Below are positions 1-8,840 of a stretch of DNA of 53,748 nt, in pieces. Each line of letters begins with the position of its first letter. The first letter of the stretch is position 1. The stretch is taken from the NCBI GenBank assembly GCA_017307285.1, contig JAFKFI010000064.1, positions 1-53,748 of the forward strand, read 5' to 3'. The notes under the pieces are model-generated. The model searched no databases and had not been told where the DNA came from. It saw nothing but the letters and a program-made list of their open reading frames with translations. A program made the translations under genes and the position numbers. Origin of the DNA: Alphaproteobacteria bacterium. Its GTDB lineage: Bacteria > Pseudomonadota > Alphaproteobacteria > Acetobacterales > Acetobacteraceae.

Positions 1-20
1 GCTCGCGAGCGGGAAAGGAG

Positions 21-1862
21 TCACTTCCCGCTCGCCTTGCCGGCGTCGGTGCTGGCGGCGAGCTTGGGGTCGACCCACCAGTCGTCGAGCGTGAAGCCGT
101 TGCGGATCACCGCGTCGGGGCGCTTGAACTTGTTCCAGTAGGCAACGCGGAAATAGTCGAGGTGCCAGTTCGGTACGAGGTACCAGTTCCACAGCAGCAC
201 CCGGTCGAGCGCGCGTGTCGCGGTGACGAGCGTCTCGCGGTCGGGGGCGTTGATGACCTTGTCCACCAGCGCGTCGATGACCGGGCTGCACACGCCCATG
301 ATGTTCTCGCCGCCCTCCTGCGCCGCCGAGCCGCAGGTCCAGTAGGCGGATTGCTCGTTGCCGGGGCTGTCGCTTTCGCCGAACGACGCGACCACCATGT
401 CGAAATCGTAGTTGTCCAGCCGGTGCTGGTACTGCGACGGATCGACTGTGCGGACGCGCGCGTCGATGCCGATCTTGGCCAGCGTCTGCGAGTAGGGCAG
501 CGCCACGCGCTCGAAGGCCGGTTCGTTGAGCAGGATCTCGAAGCTCAGCGGCTGGCCGTCGGGACCGACCAGCTTGCGGTCCTTCACCTGATAGCCGGCC
601 TGCTTGAGCAGTTCGAGCGAGCGCTTCAGCTCCTCGCGGTTGTTGCCCGAGCCGTCCGTCACCGGCAGCTTGAACTCCTGGGTGAATAGCTCGGGCGGCA
701 ACTGGCTGCGGAAGGGCTCCAGCAATGCGAGCTCCGCGCCCTTGGGGATGCCCGAGGAGGCGAGCTCGCTGTTGCCGAAATAGCTGAGGTCGCGCTTGTA
801 GGCGCCGTAGAACAGGTTCTTGTTCGCCCACTCGAAATCGAACGCCCAGGCGAGCGCCTGGCGCACGCGCGGGTCCTTGAACATCGGGCGGCGCGTGTTC
901 ATTGCGAAGCCCTGCATCCCGGTGGGTAGCCGGTGCTTGATCTCCTCGAGCTTCACCAGCCCTTCCTGGCGGGCCGGGAAGTCGTACGCGTTCGCCCATT
1001 GCTTGGCGACGTTCTCCAGGCGGAAGTCGATATGGCCAGCCTTGAATGCCTCCAGGGCAACCGTCGCGTCGCGGAAATACTCGATGCGGATGGTGTCGAA
1101 ATTATCCAGCCCCTTGCCGGTTGGGATGTCCTTTCCCCACCAATTATCGACCCGCTTGTAGACGATGGTGCGGCCGAACTCGTAATGGTCCACCTTGTAA
1201 GGGCCGGAGCCGAGCGGCGGATCGGTGAGCGGGCGGGAGAAGTCGCGGCCTTCCCACCAGTGCTTCGGCAGCACCGGCATCTCGCCCAGGATCAACGGCA
1301 GCTCGCGGTTCTTATTGGACTTGAGGTGGAACACCACGCGTTGCGGGCTCTCCACCGTCACTTTCTCCACGTCGGCGTAGTATTGCCGGTAGTAGGGGCG
1401 GCCCTCCTTGCGGAGCGTGTTGAAGGTCCAGGCGACATCCTCGGCGGTGACGGGCGTGCCGTCATTGAAGCGCGCCTCGGGCCGCAGCTCGAAGGCGACC
1501 CACATGCGGTCGGCGGGGATCTCGATGGTCTTGGCGAGATGGCCGTAGGCGGTAGCAGCCTCGTTGGCGGAGGGCATCAGCAGGGTGTCGTAGACCCGGC
1601 CGATCTCGGCCGCCGGCGTGCCTCGCACGATGAAGCGATTGAAATTGTCGAAGCTGCCGAGGGCGGACTCGGCAAGTTCGCCGCCTTTGGGTGCATTTGG
1701 GTTGACGTAGGGGAAATACGGGAAATCGGCCGGCAGCTTGGGCTTGCCGAGCATCGACACGGCGTGCGAGCGCGTCGTCGGTTCGGCGTCGGCGGCGCGT
1801 GCGGACGGGCCGGAGGTGAGGCCGAGCAGCAGGACAACCAGCATGGCGATGATAGCGCGCAC
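21..1862 (-). CDS. Family 5 extracellular solute-binding protein (YejA-like oligopeptide ABC transporter)
   Basis: Periplasmic binding component of a peptide/nickel-type ABC importer; YejA relatives bind oligopeptides and microcin-C-like peptides. The 613-residue protein opens with a signal peptide (hydrophobic run MLVVLLLGLTSGPSARA), followed by motifs typical of YejA-type proteins (SMLGKPKLPADFPYFPYVNP; FELRPEARFNDGTPVTAEDV; LGSGPYKVDHYEFGRTIVY). An upstream ATG at 2006 is in frame, but its 48 extra codons run through intergenic repeat sequence. I choose the GTG at 1860-1862 because AAGGGAG sits 6 to 7 bases before it and the signal peptide starts there. No permease or ATPase gene is visible; they may lie left of the window edge, 20 bases past the stop. 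Specific substrate unknown. Confidence 0.88.
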   Translation of the reverse strand: MRAIIAMLVVLLLGLTSGPSARAADAEPTTRSHAVSMLGKPKLPADFPYFPYVNPNAPKGGELAESALGSFDNFNRFIVRGTPAAEIGRVYDTLLMPSANEAATAYGHLAKTIEIPADRMWVAFELRPEARFNDGTPVTAEDVAWTFNTLRKEGRPYYRQYYADVEKVTVESPQRVVFHLKSNKNRELPLILGEMPVLPKHWWEGRDFSRPLTDPPLGSGPYKVDHYEFGRTIVYKRVDNWWGKDIPTGKGLDNFDTIRIEYFRDATVALEAFKAGHIDFRLENVAKQWANAYDFPARQEGLVKLEEIKHRLPTGMQGFAMNTRRPMFKDPRVRQALAWAFDFEWANKNLFYGAYKRDLSYFGNSELASSGIPKGAELALLEPFRSQLPPELFTQEFKLPVTDGSGNNREELKRSLELLKQAGYQVKDRKLVGPDGQPLSFEILLNEPAFERVALPYSQTLAKIGIDARVRTVDPSQYQHRLDNYDFDMVVASFGESDSPGNEQSAYWTCGSAAQEGGENIMGVCSPVIDALVDKVINAPDRETLVTATRALDRVLLWNWYLVPNWHLDYFRVAYWNKFKRPDAVIRNGFTLDDWWVDPKLAASTDAGKASGK

Positions 1863-1956
1863 GGACGTCTCCCTTTTCGCCGGCAGTATCCTGCCGTGCC
1901 GACCGACAATACTGAAATCGGCGTAAGGCGGGGCAGGATTCGGGGGCCCGTCCGCG

Positions 1957-2060
1957 CCGACCCCTCCCCCAACCCTTGGTCCACTCTTCGCGGCCCAAGC
2001 CCACAAGGGGAGGGGGCATTCTTCTCCCTCTCCCCTTGCGGGAGAGCCGGGGTGAGGGGT
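1957..2060. repeat. Dispersed intergenic palindromic repeat (two hairpin-like segments)
   Basis: The gap between the binding-protein gene and the phosphatase gene consists of C-rich/G-rich mirror segments: a CCCCTCCCCC block answered by AAGGGGAGGGGG near 2004-2015, then CTCCCTCTCCCC followed by TGCGGGAGAG and GGGTGAGGGG. Segments of this type, built round CTCTCCCGCAAGGGGAGAG-like cores, are very common interspersed elements in GC-rich proteobacteria. The right end abuts the TGA of the hisN-like gene. It may act as a transcript-end hairpin, but I see no coding or transposase function. Confidence 0.6.
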
Positions 2061-2837
2061 TCAGGCCAGCAGCGCAATCGCTTCGGCGAGCAGCGCCTTG
2101 TCTCCCAGCGCCAGGGCGCGGCCGTCGCCGTCGGGGCGGAGGGGCCGGCCTTGCCAATCGGTCAGGCTGCCGCCGGCGCCGGCGATCACCGGGGCGAGGG
2201 CGGCCCAGTCCCATATCTTGAGGTCGGCCTCGGCGATGGCGTCGATCTGGCCGAGGGCGAGCAGGCCGTAGGCGTAGCAGTCGCCGCCGAAGCTCACCCG
2301 CCGCGCCGCCGCCGAGAGGCGCTGCCAGCGTGGCCGGTCGGCGGGGGAGAACATGTCCGCGCTGGTGCAGGAGAGCTCCGCCTCGAACAGAGCGGCGCAG
2401 GGGCGGCAGCCGATGCGCCCGCCGAACGGTCCGCGAAATGCCGTGGGTCGGCCAGCGGCGCCGATCCAGCGCTCGCCGGTGACGGGCTGGTCGATGATGC
2501 CGAGGATGGGGGTGTCGCCGTCGAGCAGGCCGATGAGGGTGCCGAAGATCGGCCGGCCGGTGATGAAGGCCCGGGTGCCGTCGATCGGGTCGAGCACCCA
2601 GCGCAGCCGGGCCTCCGGCCGGTCGAGGCCGAATTCCTCGCCGAGGATGCCGTGCTCGGGGAAATGACGGGACAGCACTGCCCGCATCGCCTGCTCGGCC
2701 TCGCGGTCCGCCAGCGTGACCGGGGTCTGGTCGCCCTTCAGGTCGGCGGCGAGGCCGGCGCGGAAATACGGCCGGATCACCGCCCCGGCCGCATCGGCGG
2801 CCTGCTCGGCCGCCGCGATCAATGCATCCGCGATCAG
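2061..2837 (-). CDS. hisN: Inositol monophosphatase-family phosphatase, probable histidinol-phosphatase HisN
   Basis: Mg-dependent phosphatase of the inositol monophosphatase superfamily; the HisN branch removes phosphate from L-histidinol phosphate in histidine synthesis. Visible motifs are GEEFG, the metal-binding DPIDGT followed by RAFITGRPIFGTLIGLL (the TRAF-SGRP-type extension typical of HisN) and the C-terminal WDWAALAPVIAGAGG. Length of about 258 residues fits the family. The start is uncertain: no ATG is in frame, and I place it at a CTG (2835-2837) overlapping the cytochrome c stop; a TTG at 2820-2822 is the alternative. It is coupled downstream of the cytochrome gene. It could instead be a general inositol phosphatase; no other his gene is near. 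Confidence 0.78.
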   Translation of the reverse strand: MIADALIAAAEQAADAAGAVIRPYFRAGLAADLKGDQTPVTLADREAEQAMRAVLSRHFPEHGILGEEFGLDRPEARLRWVLDPIDGTRAFITGRPIFGTLIGLLDGDTPILGIIDQPVTGERWIGAAGRPTAFRGPFGGRIGCRPCAALFEAELSCTSADMFSPADRPRWQRLSAAARRVSFGGDCYAYGLLALGQIDAIAEADLKIWDWAALAPVIAGAGGSLTDWQGRPLRPDGDGRALALGDKALLAEAIALLA

Positions 2838-3589
2838 GGCGACTTGGCGGCAGGCGCCGGGGTGCCCGCACCGCCGGCGCCAAGGTTCGGAGCCGGCTTG
2901 GTCTCCTGCGCGCGGTTCGCCGTGGGCGAGCCCTCGGCCGGCGGGTTGCTTGTCGCGGAGGGCTGCGTGCCCTCGCTGCTGCCGGTCGGCTTCGCGCCGG
3001 CTGGGGCGGCTGCGGCGGGAGTCGGCGCGGTGGTCGCGGCGGCAGGCTCCACGGGCGGCAGCGGCTCGGGGTTGGGCGAAAGCGAGCGAATGAAGAGGAT
3101 CACGTTCGCCCGCTCCTTCTCGCTCGGGATGCCGGCGAAGGCCATGCGGGTGCCGGGCGCGTAGGAGCTCGGCTTGTGCAGCCACTCGTTCAGCTCGTCG
3201 TAGGTCCAGGGACCCTTCTTCGACTTGAGGGCCTCCGAGTAGTTGAACCCTTGCTCGTGCGCGTGCGGGCCGCCCAGCACGCCGTAGAGGTTGGGTCCGA
3301 CGCCGGGTTTGCCGCCCTGATTGAAGGTATGGCAGGCGGCGCAGACCTTCTTCGCGAATGCCTCGCCGGCGGCCTCGTTGGCGCTGGCCAGGAACGGCGC
3401 GATCGGCGGCAGCGGCTCCGGTTTGGCGGCGCCGGCGGCCGGCGCGGCCGCCACGCCCTCGATCTTGATAGCCGTCTTCTCCGGCACGTACTGGTGCACC
3501 AGGCTCATGCCGATCGTGCCCGTGATGAAAAAGGCGATGCCGGCGACCAGGACCGCGGCAACGGCCTTGTTGACCTCCATAGTATCCAT
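2834..3589 (-). CDS. Membrane-anchored class I cytochrome c (CycM-like)
   Basis: Electron carrier on the periplasmic face of the inner membrane, of the kind linking the bc1 complex to terminal oxidases. An uncleaved N-terminal anchor (about residues 8-30) is followed by an Ala/Pro linker, a heme c site CAACH (Cys83, Cys86, His87), the conserved GPNLYGV motif, and GTRMAFAGI carrying the likely axial Met149. A low-complexity Pro/Ala/Thr tail of about 80 residues follows the heme domain and is longer than usual. Start: an upstream in-frame ATG exists at 3616, but the ATG at 3587-3589 has GAGGAAG at suitable spacing and gives a clean anchor. A gap of 170 bases separates it from the divergent kdsB. 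Confidence 0.9.
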   Translation of the reverse strand: MDTMEVNKAVAAVLVAGIAFFITGTIGMSLVHQYVPEKTAIKIEGVAAAPAAGAAKPEPLPPIAPFLASANEAAGEAFAKKVCAACHTFNQGGKPGVGPNLYGVLGGPHAHEQGFNYSEALKSKKGPWTYDELNEWLHKPSSYAPGTRMAFAGIPSEKERANVILFIRSLSPNPEPLPPVEPAAATTAPTPAAAAPAGAKPTGSSEGTQPSATSNPPAEGSPTANRAQETKPAPNLGAGGAGTPAPAAKSP

Positions 3590-3759
3590 GCGGGCGGAAC
3601 TTCCTCGGACTGACACGACGGCTGCGAGGCACCGGACCGGGCGGCGTTGCGCCCAGCCCCGTGCCTACCTAAAAACGCCGCGCACCATAGGGAACGAACC
3701 TTGCCGCTTCAACCCACCGTGCCGCGCCTGCTCTCCCATCCGCGCCGGGCTGATCCACG

Positions 3760-4509
3760 TTGAACCCGATCGTGGTGATTCCTGCCCGCATGGCCGCCTC
3801 GCGGCTGCCGGGCAAGCCGCTGGCCGACATACACGGCCGGCCGATGATCGCGCATGTGCTGGACCGCGCGCGCGAGGCGGCGATCGGCCCGGCCGCAGTG
3901 GCCGGCGGCGACGCCGAGATCGTGGCCGCCGTGCGCGAGGCGGGCGGGGTCGCGGTGCTGACCGACCCGGAACTGCCGTCGGGCTCCGACCGGGTGCATG
4001 CCGCGCTGGCGACGCTCGACCCCGAGGGCCGGCACGACGTCGTGGTCAACCTGCAAGGCGACCTGCCGACCATCGACCCGGCCGCAATCCGCGCGCTGCT
4101 GGCGCCGCTCGACGACCCGGCGGTGGATATTTCCACGCTCGTGGCGCCGATCCACACGGCTGACGAAGCCGCGCTGACATCGGTGGTGAAGGCCGCCTGC
4201 GCTTTTGCCCCCGACCGGTCCACCGCGCCGGTGTTGTATTTTTCCCGTGTCGCGATCCCTTGGGGCGAGGGGGCGCTGTGGCATCACATCGGCGTCTATG
4301 CCTATCGCCGCGCGGCGCTGGCGCGCTTCGTGGCGCTGCCGCCCTCGCCGCTCGAGCAGCGGGAGAAGCTAGAGCAGCTGCGCGCGCTCGAGGCCGGCAT
4401 GCGGATCGCCTGCGCGCGCGTCGATTTCGGCCCGTTCGGCGTCGATACCCAGGCCGATCTGGAGCGGGCCCGCCGGCTGCTCGCGCCCCCCGCAGGAGAC
4501 CATGCATGA
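3760..4509 (+). CDS. kdsB: 3-deoxy-manno-octulosonate cytidylyltransferase
   Basis: Activates Kdo with CTP to give CMP-Kdo for lipopolysaccharide inner-core synthesis in the cytoplasm. The 249-residue protein begins NPIVVIPARMAASRLPGKPL, the nucleotide-binding signature of the family, and continues with SGSDRVHAAL, VVNLQGDLPTI, HIGVYAYRRAAL and the C-terminal GVDTQADLERAR. The start is a TTG (3760-3762), chosen because it falls exactly where family members begin and no ATG is available upstream. The stop overlaps the pheA start as ATGA, so the two are translationally coupled. Confidence 0.95.
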   Translation: MNPIVVIPARMAASRLPGKPLADIHGRPMIAHVLDRAREAAIGPAAVAGGDAEIVAAVREAGGVAVLTDPELPSGSDRVHAALATLDPEGRHDVVVNLQGDLPTIDPAAIRALLAPLDDPAVDISTLVAPIHTADEAALTSVVKAACAFAPDRSTAPVLYFSRVAIPWGEGALWHHIGVYAYRRAALARFVALPPSPLEQREKLEQLRALEAGMRIACARVDFGPFGVDTQADLERARRLLAPPAGDHA

Positions 4510-5369
4510 CGCCGAGCAAAGCGGGGCTGATCGCCTTTCAGGGCATTCCCGGAGCCTATTCCGACCTCGCCTGCCGCGCCGCCTTCCCGACGATGACGAC
4601 GCTGCCCTGCGAGACATTCGAGACAGCAATCGAGGCGGTGCGCGAGGGGCAGGCGGCGCTCGCGATGCTCCCTTGCGAGAACAGCCTCGCGGGGCGTGTG
4701 CCGGATATTCACCATCTGCTGCCCGGCTCCGGCCTGTTCGTGGTGGGCGAGCATTTCCAGCGGGTCGAGCACTGCCTGCTGGCGCCGCCCGGTGCCACGA
4801 TCGACGGGCTGCGGCGGGCGCATTCGCATCCCGTGGCGCTCGGCCAGGTGCGTCGCGTGCTGCGCGAGCTCGGGCTCAGGCCGGTGGTGGAGAGCGACAC
4901 TGCCGGCTCCGCCCAGCTGATCGCCGAGTGGAACAACCGCGAGGACGCCGCGATCGCCTCCTCGCTGGCCGCCGAGATCTATGGGCTCGACATCCTGCGC
5001 GCCAATGTCGAGGACGCGGCGCACAACACCACGCGGTTCTACGTGATGGCGCCGCGCCCAGCCATTCCGCCGACCAGCGCGCCGGGCGCGATGACGACGT
5101 TCGTGTTCCGGGTGAGGAACGTGCCGGCGGCGCTCTACAAGGCGCTCGGCGGGTTCGCGACCAACGGCGTGAACATGACGAAGCTCGAGAGCTACATGGT
5201 GGGCGGTCATTTCACCGCGACACAGTTCCTCTGCGACGTCGACGGCCACCCCGAGCAGCCGCCGCTGCGCCGCGCGCTCGAGGAGCTGCAGTTCTTCTCG
5301 ACCGAGGTGCGCGTGCTCGGCGTGTATCCGAGTGCCAGGTTCCGGCTGGAGCAGGCGGCGGGGGATTAG
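4506..5369 (+). CDS. pheA: Prephenate dehydratase
   Basis: Converts prephenate to phenylpyruvate, the committed step to phenylalanine. The 287-residue protein has the dehydratase domain alone (AFQGIPGAYSD, LPCENSLAGRV, HSHPVALGQVRR, and the catalytic TTRF motif in HNTTRFYVM) followed by an ACT domain (about residues 200-278; ALYKALGGFATNGVNMTKLE) for phenylalanine feedback. No chorismate mutase domain is fused. The ACT motif reads ESYM rather than ESRP, as in other alphaproteobacterial forms. ATG overlaps the kdsB stop by four bases. The stop TAG also overlaps the TAA of the opposite-strand gene at 5366-5368. Confidence 0.95.
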   Translation: MTPSKAGLIAFQGIPGAYSDLACRAAFPTMTTLPCETFETAIEAVREGQAALAMLPCENSLAGRVPDIHHLLPGSGLFVVGEHFQRVEHCLLAPPGATIDGLRRAHSHPVALGQVRRVLRELGLRPVVESDTAGSAQLIAEWNNREDAAIASSLAAEIYGLDILRANVEDAAHNTTRFYVMAPRPAIPPTSAPGAMTTFVFRVRNVPAALYKALGGFATNGVNMTKLESYMVGGHFTATQFLCDVDGHPEQPPLRRALEELQFFSTEVRVLGVYPSARFRLEQAAGD

Positions 5370-6319
5370 CTCGTCGGCGCCAGCATCCGCTTGAAGCTCG
5401 GCACCGTCGCGGGCAGTGCGGCGACGTCGAGTGCGGCGAACGCGCCGTTGAAGTAGCGGATGAAACGGTTGACGTGGTTCGGCGTACCGATCGGGTATTG
5501 CCGCAGCCGCCAGCGATTGGCCGGCGTGCCCTCGTAATAGAGCCCGCCGGCGTTGTAGGCGGCGGCGACGAGCGGCGGATCGAACTTGGTCTGCCGGCCC
5601 TGGAGAAAGATGTAGGCGGCGCCGGCGGCGATCGACTTCTGCGGATCGGCGAGGCTCTGCAGCGGCAGGGTGGGATCGCCAAGGGCGGTGCGCGCGGTGC
5701 TGAGCAGGGTCTGCATCAGGCCGAGGGAGACGCGCGAGGGGGTGCGCTCGGGGTTGTTGGTGTCGCAGCCCGGCTCGCGGCGCAGCGCGGTCGGGTTGCC
5801 GCTGCTCTCGGCGCAGATGCAGGCGACGGCGAGCTCGATCGGCACGTTGGTCAGCTGCGCCGACAGCACCGAGGCGAGCGGCTGGGCGAAGCGCTGCAGC
5901 ACGTTGGCGGCGAGCGCCCGCTCGGAGTCCGAGGGCTGGTCGCCGCCGCCCTGCACGCTCACGCCCTGCGCGGTCAGGCTCCAGACGCAGCTATCCTTGT
6001 AGTGCTGATGCGGGGTCTTCAGGGCGTCGAGCACGCCCGGCGGGAGGACGGCGTGCGCGTCCATCAGCGGCAGGCTCACGGCGGCGGGTGCGCCGGGCGC
6101 CTCGAACAATCGTCCCCAGGTCGCCTGGCCGACGATGCCGTCCGCCTCCAGGCCGGAGCGCTTCTGGAAATCGACGACGGCGGCGCGCGTGCTGCGACCG
6201 TACAGCCCGTCGATGTCGATGGTGGCGCCCTTCGCGTGCAGCTGCTGCTGCACCGCCATCACGTCGTCGCCGCGCATCATCGGCGAGGTGAGCCAGATCT
6301 GCCTGCTCATCTCGGGCAT
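5366..6319 (-). CDS. Peptidoglycan-binding domain protein with lytic transglycosylase (SLT) domain
   Basis: Probable murein lytic enzyme, third gene of a coupled minus-strand operon. Residues about 10-70 form a PG_binding_1 repeat (MMRGDDVMAVQQQL, IDGLYGRSTRAAVVDFQ, ADGIVGQATWGRLF). After a linker, an SLT-type fold covers about 155-300: catalytic Glu in ICAESSGNP, then LGLMQTL, and AAYNAGG, the standard order of the soluble transglycosylase family. There is no signal peptide, unusual for a periplasmic murein enzyme, so export route is unknown. Its ATG shares one base with the stop of the upstream lipoprotein gene (TGATG). A cryptic phage-type enzyme is an alternative, but no phage genes surround it. 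Confidence 0.8.
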   Translation of the reverse strand: MPEMSRQIWLTSPMMRGDDVMAVQQQLHAKGATIDIDGLYGRSTRAAVVDFQKRSGLEADGIVGQATWGRLFEAPGAPAAVSLPLMDAHAVLPPGVLDALKTPHQHYKDSCVWSLTAQGVSVQGGGDQPSDSERALAANVLQRFAQPLASVLSAQLTNVPIELAVACICAESSGNPTALRREPGCDTNNPERTPSRVSLGLMQTLLSTARTALGDPTLPLQSLADPQKSIAAGAAYIFLQGRQTKFDPPLVAAAYNAGGLYYEGTPANRWRLRQYPIGTPNHVNRFIRYFNGAFAALDVAALPATVPSFKRMLAPTS

Positions 6320-6972
6320 CAGGTGCAGCTCCTCTGTCGCATGGTGCCCTCGATCAGCCCGCGCAGGGTTGGCACGCGCTGCGCGAGATCGGCGGGCAGC
6401 GGCGCGGCGGGAAGGTCCGCCTGGGCGGAGCGCAGCGCGGGACAGGTGGCGGCGCCGTCGATCTCCTTGGCCAGCACGCGGTTGAGCGCGGCGTCGGCGC
6501 GGTAGTAGCCGGCGTATGGCGCGCCGCCGGGCACCGCTGCGAGGGCGGGCAGGAGCTGGTCGAGCTCGGCTTCGTATTGCTGCCTGGTCGCCGCGTTCAT
6601 CTCGTTGTCGCGCGCGATCTTCAGCGCGTTGGCGAGCCCGCGCGTGGCGGCGAGGCGGTCGGCGTCGTTGGCATTGGATGGCAGCAGCGCGCGCGCCTGA
6701 CGGAACGCGCGCAGCGCGCAGGCGCGCATCGCCGCGCGCTCAGTCGCACTTTGCGATTCGGTCAGCCGCTCGCACGCGGCGCCTTGCTGCAGGTTGAGCC
6801 GCACGCAGACCGGGTCCGCGCTGTCGCAGGCGATGGTGGCGGTCGCGACCGTGCGGTCGTTGGCGGTCTGGAAGCTTTGCAGCTGCGTCAGATCGGCGCT
6901 GGTCGGGTGCCCGCAAGCGGCGAGCAATGCGGCCAGCAGCAGAGCGGGGAGAAGCCGAAGACAAAAATTCAT
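6319..6972 (-). CDS. Putative lipoprotein of unknown function
   Basis: A 217-residue protein with an N-terminal lipoprotein signal: hydrophobic stretch then LLAAC, with Cys20 as the likely lipidated residue. The mature part is largely helical, Ala/Leu/Arg-rich, with several more cysteines (DSADPVC, GAACERL, RACAL, TCPAL, RSC) that may form disulfides. I do not recognise the family. Start ATG at 6970-6972 overlaps the stop of the upstream membrane protein as ATGA, and its own stop overlaps the start of the transglycosylase gene, so the three products are probably made together and work in one envelope complex. Confidence 0.75.
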   Translation of the reverse strand: MNFCLRLLPALLLAALLAACGHPTSADLTQLQSFQTANDRTVATATIACDSADPVCVRLNLQQGAACERLTESQSATERAAMRACALRAFRQARALLPSNANDADRLAATRGLANALKIARDNEMNAATRQQYEAELDQLLPALAAVPGGAPYAGYYRADAALNRVLAKEIDGAATCPALRSAQADLPAAPLPADLAQRVPTLRGLIEGTMRQRSCT

Positions 6973-8810
6973 TGCTGCTGGTCCGACTGCTGGCGGTTGA
7001 CCTGCGCGAGATCCATCCCCTTGGTGAGCGCCACCTGCGCCAGGCCGACCAGCTTGTCGGGGCTCAGCCCGAGCTTGCCCAAGGCCTCGACGACGTAGAC
7101 CAGCTTCTCGACATCCGAGGCGGAGCGTGGGTCGGTGCCGAGCTTGACCGCGCTGGTGAGGAGCGATCCGAGATTGATGCTGCTGGCGGGCTGGCCGCCG
7201 CCGGCGGGGATGTCGATGTTGCCCTGCAGCTGCGAGCGGGCGTTCACGAACACGATGCCGCTGCGATACTCGGTGATCGCCTCGGCGAGTTCCTTCTCGT
7301 CCTTGAACTTGTCATGGAGGCCGAGCTCCTGGCCCGGCGCGAACAGCTCGGTGGCGAGCGTCTCGGCGGGCAGCGGGTCGCCGGAGGGGCCGGTCCGCAG
7401 CATCGCGCGCATCAGCTCGGTGGCGAAGGCCGGCGGCACGCTGCCGAGCCGCGCCGCCATCAGCGGCGAGACCGCCGGGTCCAACGCCGCCAGTGCGACG
7501 GTGCCGTCCACGGTCGGCGGCATGAGCGCGCGGTTCATCGGCGTGCGCAGCAGGGCGGCCTTCCAGGCATCGAACTTCTCCTTCTGCTGCAGCAGCTTGA
7601 TGCCGCTCATCACGATGCCGAAGACGATCCCGGCGGGGCCGCCGGAGATGCCCGAGATGATCGGGGTCAGCGCGCCGAGCGTGCCGCTGATACCGGCGAT
7701 GGCGTCGCCCAGCACGCCAGGCAGCCCGGCATTGTCCAGCCCGTCGAGCGCCGTCTCCGCCTTGCCGATGACGTCCCCGATCTTGGATACGCTGGGGCTG
7801 CCGCTGAGCAACGGATCGATCGCGTCGAGCAGCCCGCCGGCCGTCTTGGTCAGCGCGCCGGCATTCGCCAGGATTCCCGTGCCGACGCCGAGACTGCCGA
7901 GCGCGCCGATCACCTGCGTCGCGGTTTGCAGATCGTCCTTGATGGATTGCAGCTTGGTTTGACCCGCGGCGACTTGCGGGTCGGGCGCACCCGTCGCCGC
8001 GCCGACCTGGCTTGTCGCCTGCTGCGCCGCCGTCGCGGCGATTTGCGCCGTCTTCGTCGCATCGCTCGCCGCGCCGACCGCTTGCTCGACTTGCTGCTGG
8101 GTTGCCTTCACCGTGTCCTGCACCTGCGAGACGGTGTTCTGGACCTGCTCGGTGGCCTTGTTCGCGGCGTCCACCGCGCTGGTGACGGCCTTGTTCGCCT
8201 GATCGGTGGTGCGCGCGGTGAAGTAGAACGTGATGACGATGCCGATGAAGCCGGCAATGACCTCGACGTTCTGCAGTCCGAGCTGGTTCTGGAAGATCAG
8301 CACCAGCAATCCGAACACGATGACGTAGAACGAGATGAGCCCCCGGATCGAGCCCTCCGGCGCGCCGAGAGGCAGCTGCATCAGGTAGTTGCGCCAGGCG
8401 TCCTCGGGCGGAACCCGGTTCGCGGTGGTTTGCCAGAAGATCTTCTGCGTCTTCAGCGCGAGAGTTGCGAGTGCCACCGCGCTGAGCAGCAGGAAAACGA
8501 GGGTGAGGCCGAGCAGACCCCACATCGCGTAGTTGCGCTCCCACTGGTTGTCTGTTCGTACCAGCTCGCGGGCCTGGTCGAGCTGCGTGTTCAGGTTGTC
8601 GACGGACGGCCGCAAGCTGTCCGGCAGCGTCTTGTCGTCGCGGATGACGACAGCGGCGGTGTGGGCCTGCTCAAGCAGCGCGCCAAGACTTTGCTTGGCG
8701 GAAGCGGCTGGCGCCGGCGCCGCCGCTGATTGGCCGCGAGCGGTTCCGATTACGCTGAAGGCCAAGAACAGAACCAGGAAAGTCGAGCGCGTCAGTGCTC
8801 TTACGACCAT
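6969..8810 (-). CDS. Large exported membrane protein with coiled-coil segment, unknown function
   Basis: First gene of the three-gene operon, 613 residues. Residues 1-26 look like a cleaved signal peptide (hydrophobic run, then TARG before QSAAAP). Three membrane segments follow: about 95-118, 158-176 and 184-202, with the motif LGAPEGSIRGLIS just before the second. Next comes an Ala/Gln/Thr/Val heptad-like region (about 203-275; NKATEQVQNTVSQVQDTVKA) that should form a coiled coil, then a Gly/Leu/Ala-rich segment (about 280-410) resembling amphipathic helices, and a soluble C-terminal part. I know no family for it. Coupling to a lipoprotein and a murein-binding transglycosylase argues for an envelope-spanning role. 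Confidence 0.75.
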   Translation of the reverse strand: MVVRALTRSTFLVLFLAFSVIGTARGQSAAAPAPAASAKQSLGALLEQAHTAAVVIRDDKTLPDSLRPSVDNLNTQLDQARELVRTDNQWERNYAMWGLLGLTLVFLLLSAVALATLALKTQKIFWQTTANRVPPEDAWRNYLMQLPLGAPEGSIRGLISFYVIVFGLLVLIFQNQLGLQNVEVIAGFIGIVITFYFTARTTDQANKAVTSAVDAANKATEQVQNTVSQVQDTVKATQQQVEQAVGAASDATKTAQIAATAAQQATSQVGAATGAPDPQVAAGQTKLQSIKDDLQTATQVIGALGSLGVGTGILANAGALTKTAGGLLDAIDPLLSGSPSVSKIGDVIGKAETALDGLDNAGLPGVLGDAIAGISGTLGALTPIISGISGGPAGIVFGIVMSGIKLLQQKEKFDAWKAALLRTPMNRALMPPTVDGTVALAALDPAVSPLMAARLGSVPPAFATELMRAMLRTGPSGDPLPAETLATELFAPGQELGLHDKFKDEKELAEAITEYRSGIVFVNARSQLQGNIDIPAGGGQPASSINLGSLLTSAVKLGTDPRSASDVEKLVYVVEALGKLGLSPDKLVGLAQVALTKGMDLAQVNRQQSDQQQ

Positions 8811-8840
8811 TCTGCCGGACGCCCATCTTCGTTTCTAGCC

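Noticed and set aside
933-3164. Very long open frame (743 codons) on the plus strand
   Set aside because: It is antisense to the peptide-binding, hisN-like and cytochrome c genes, and its translation is Arg/Ala/Gly-rich without family motifs; a by-product of high GC.
3590-3759. EcfG-type stress promoter (GGAAC...CGTT) between cytochrome c and kdsB
   Set aside because: GGAAC occurs but no CGTT at the needed 16 to 17 base distance.
5366-8810. Reading the envelope operon as a prophage lysis cassette
   Set aside because: No capsid, tail, integrase or attachment-site genes nearby, and both flanks are core metabolic genes. Kept as a possibility only in the finding.
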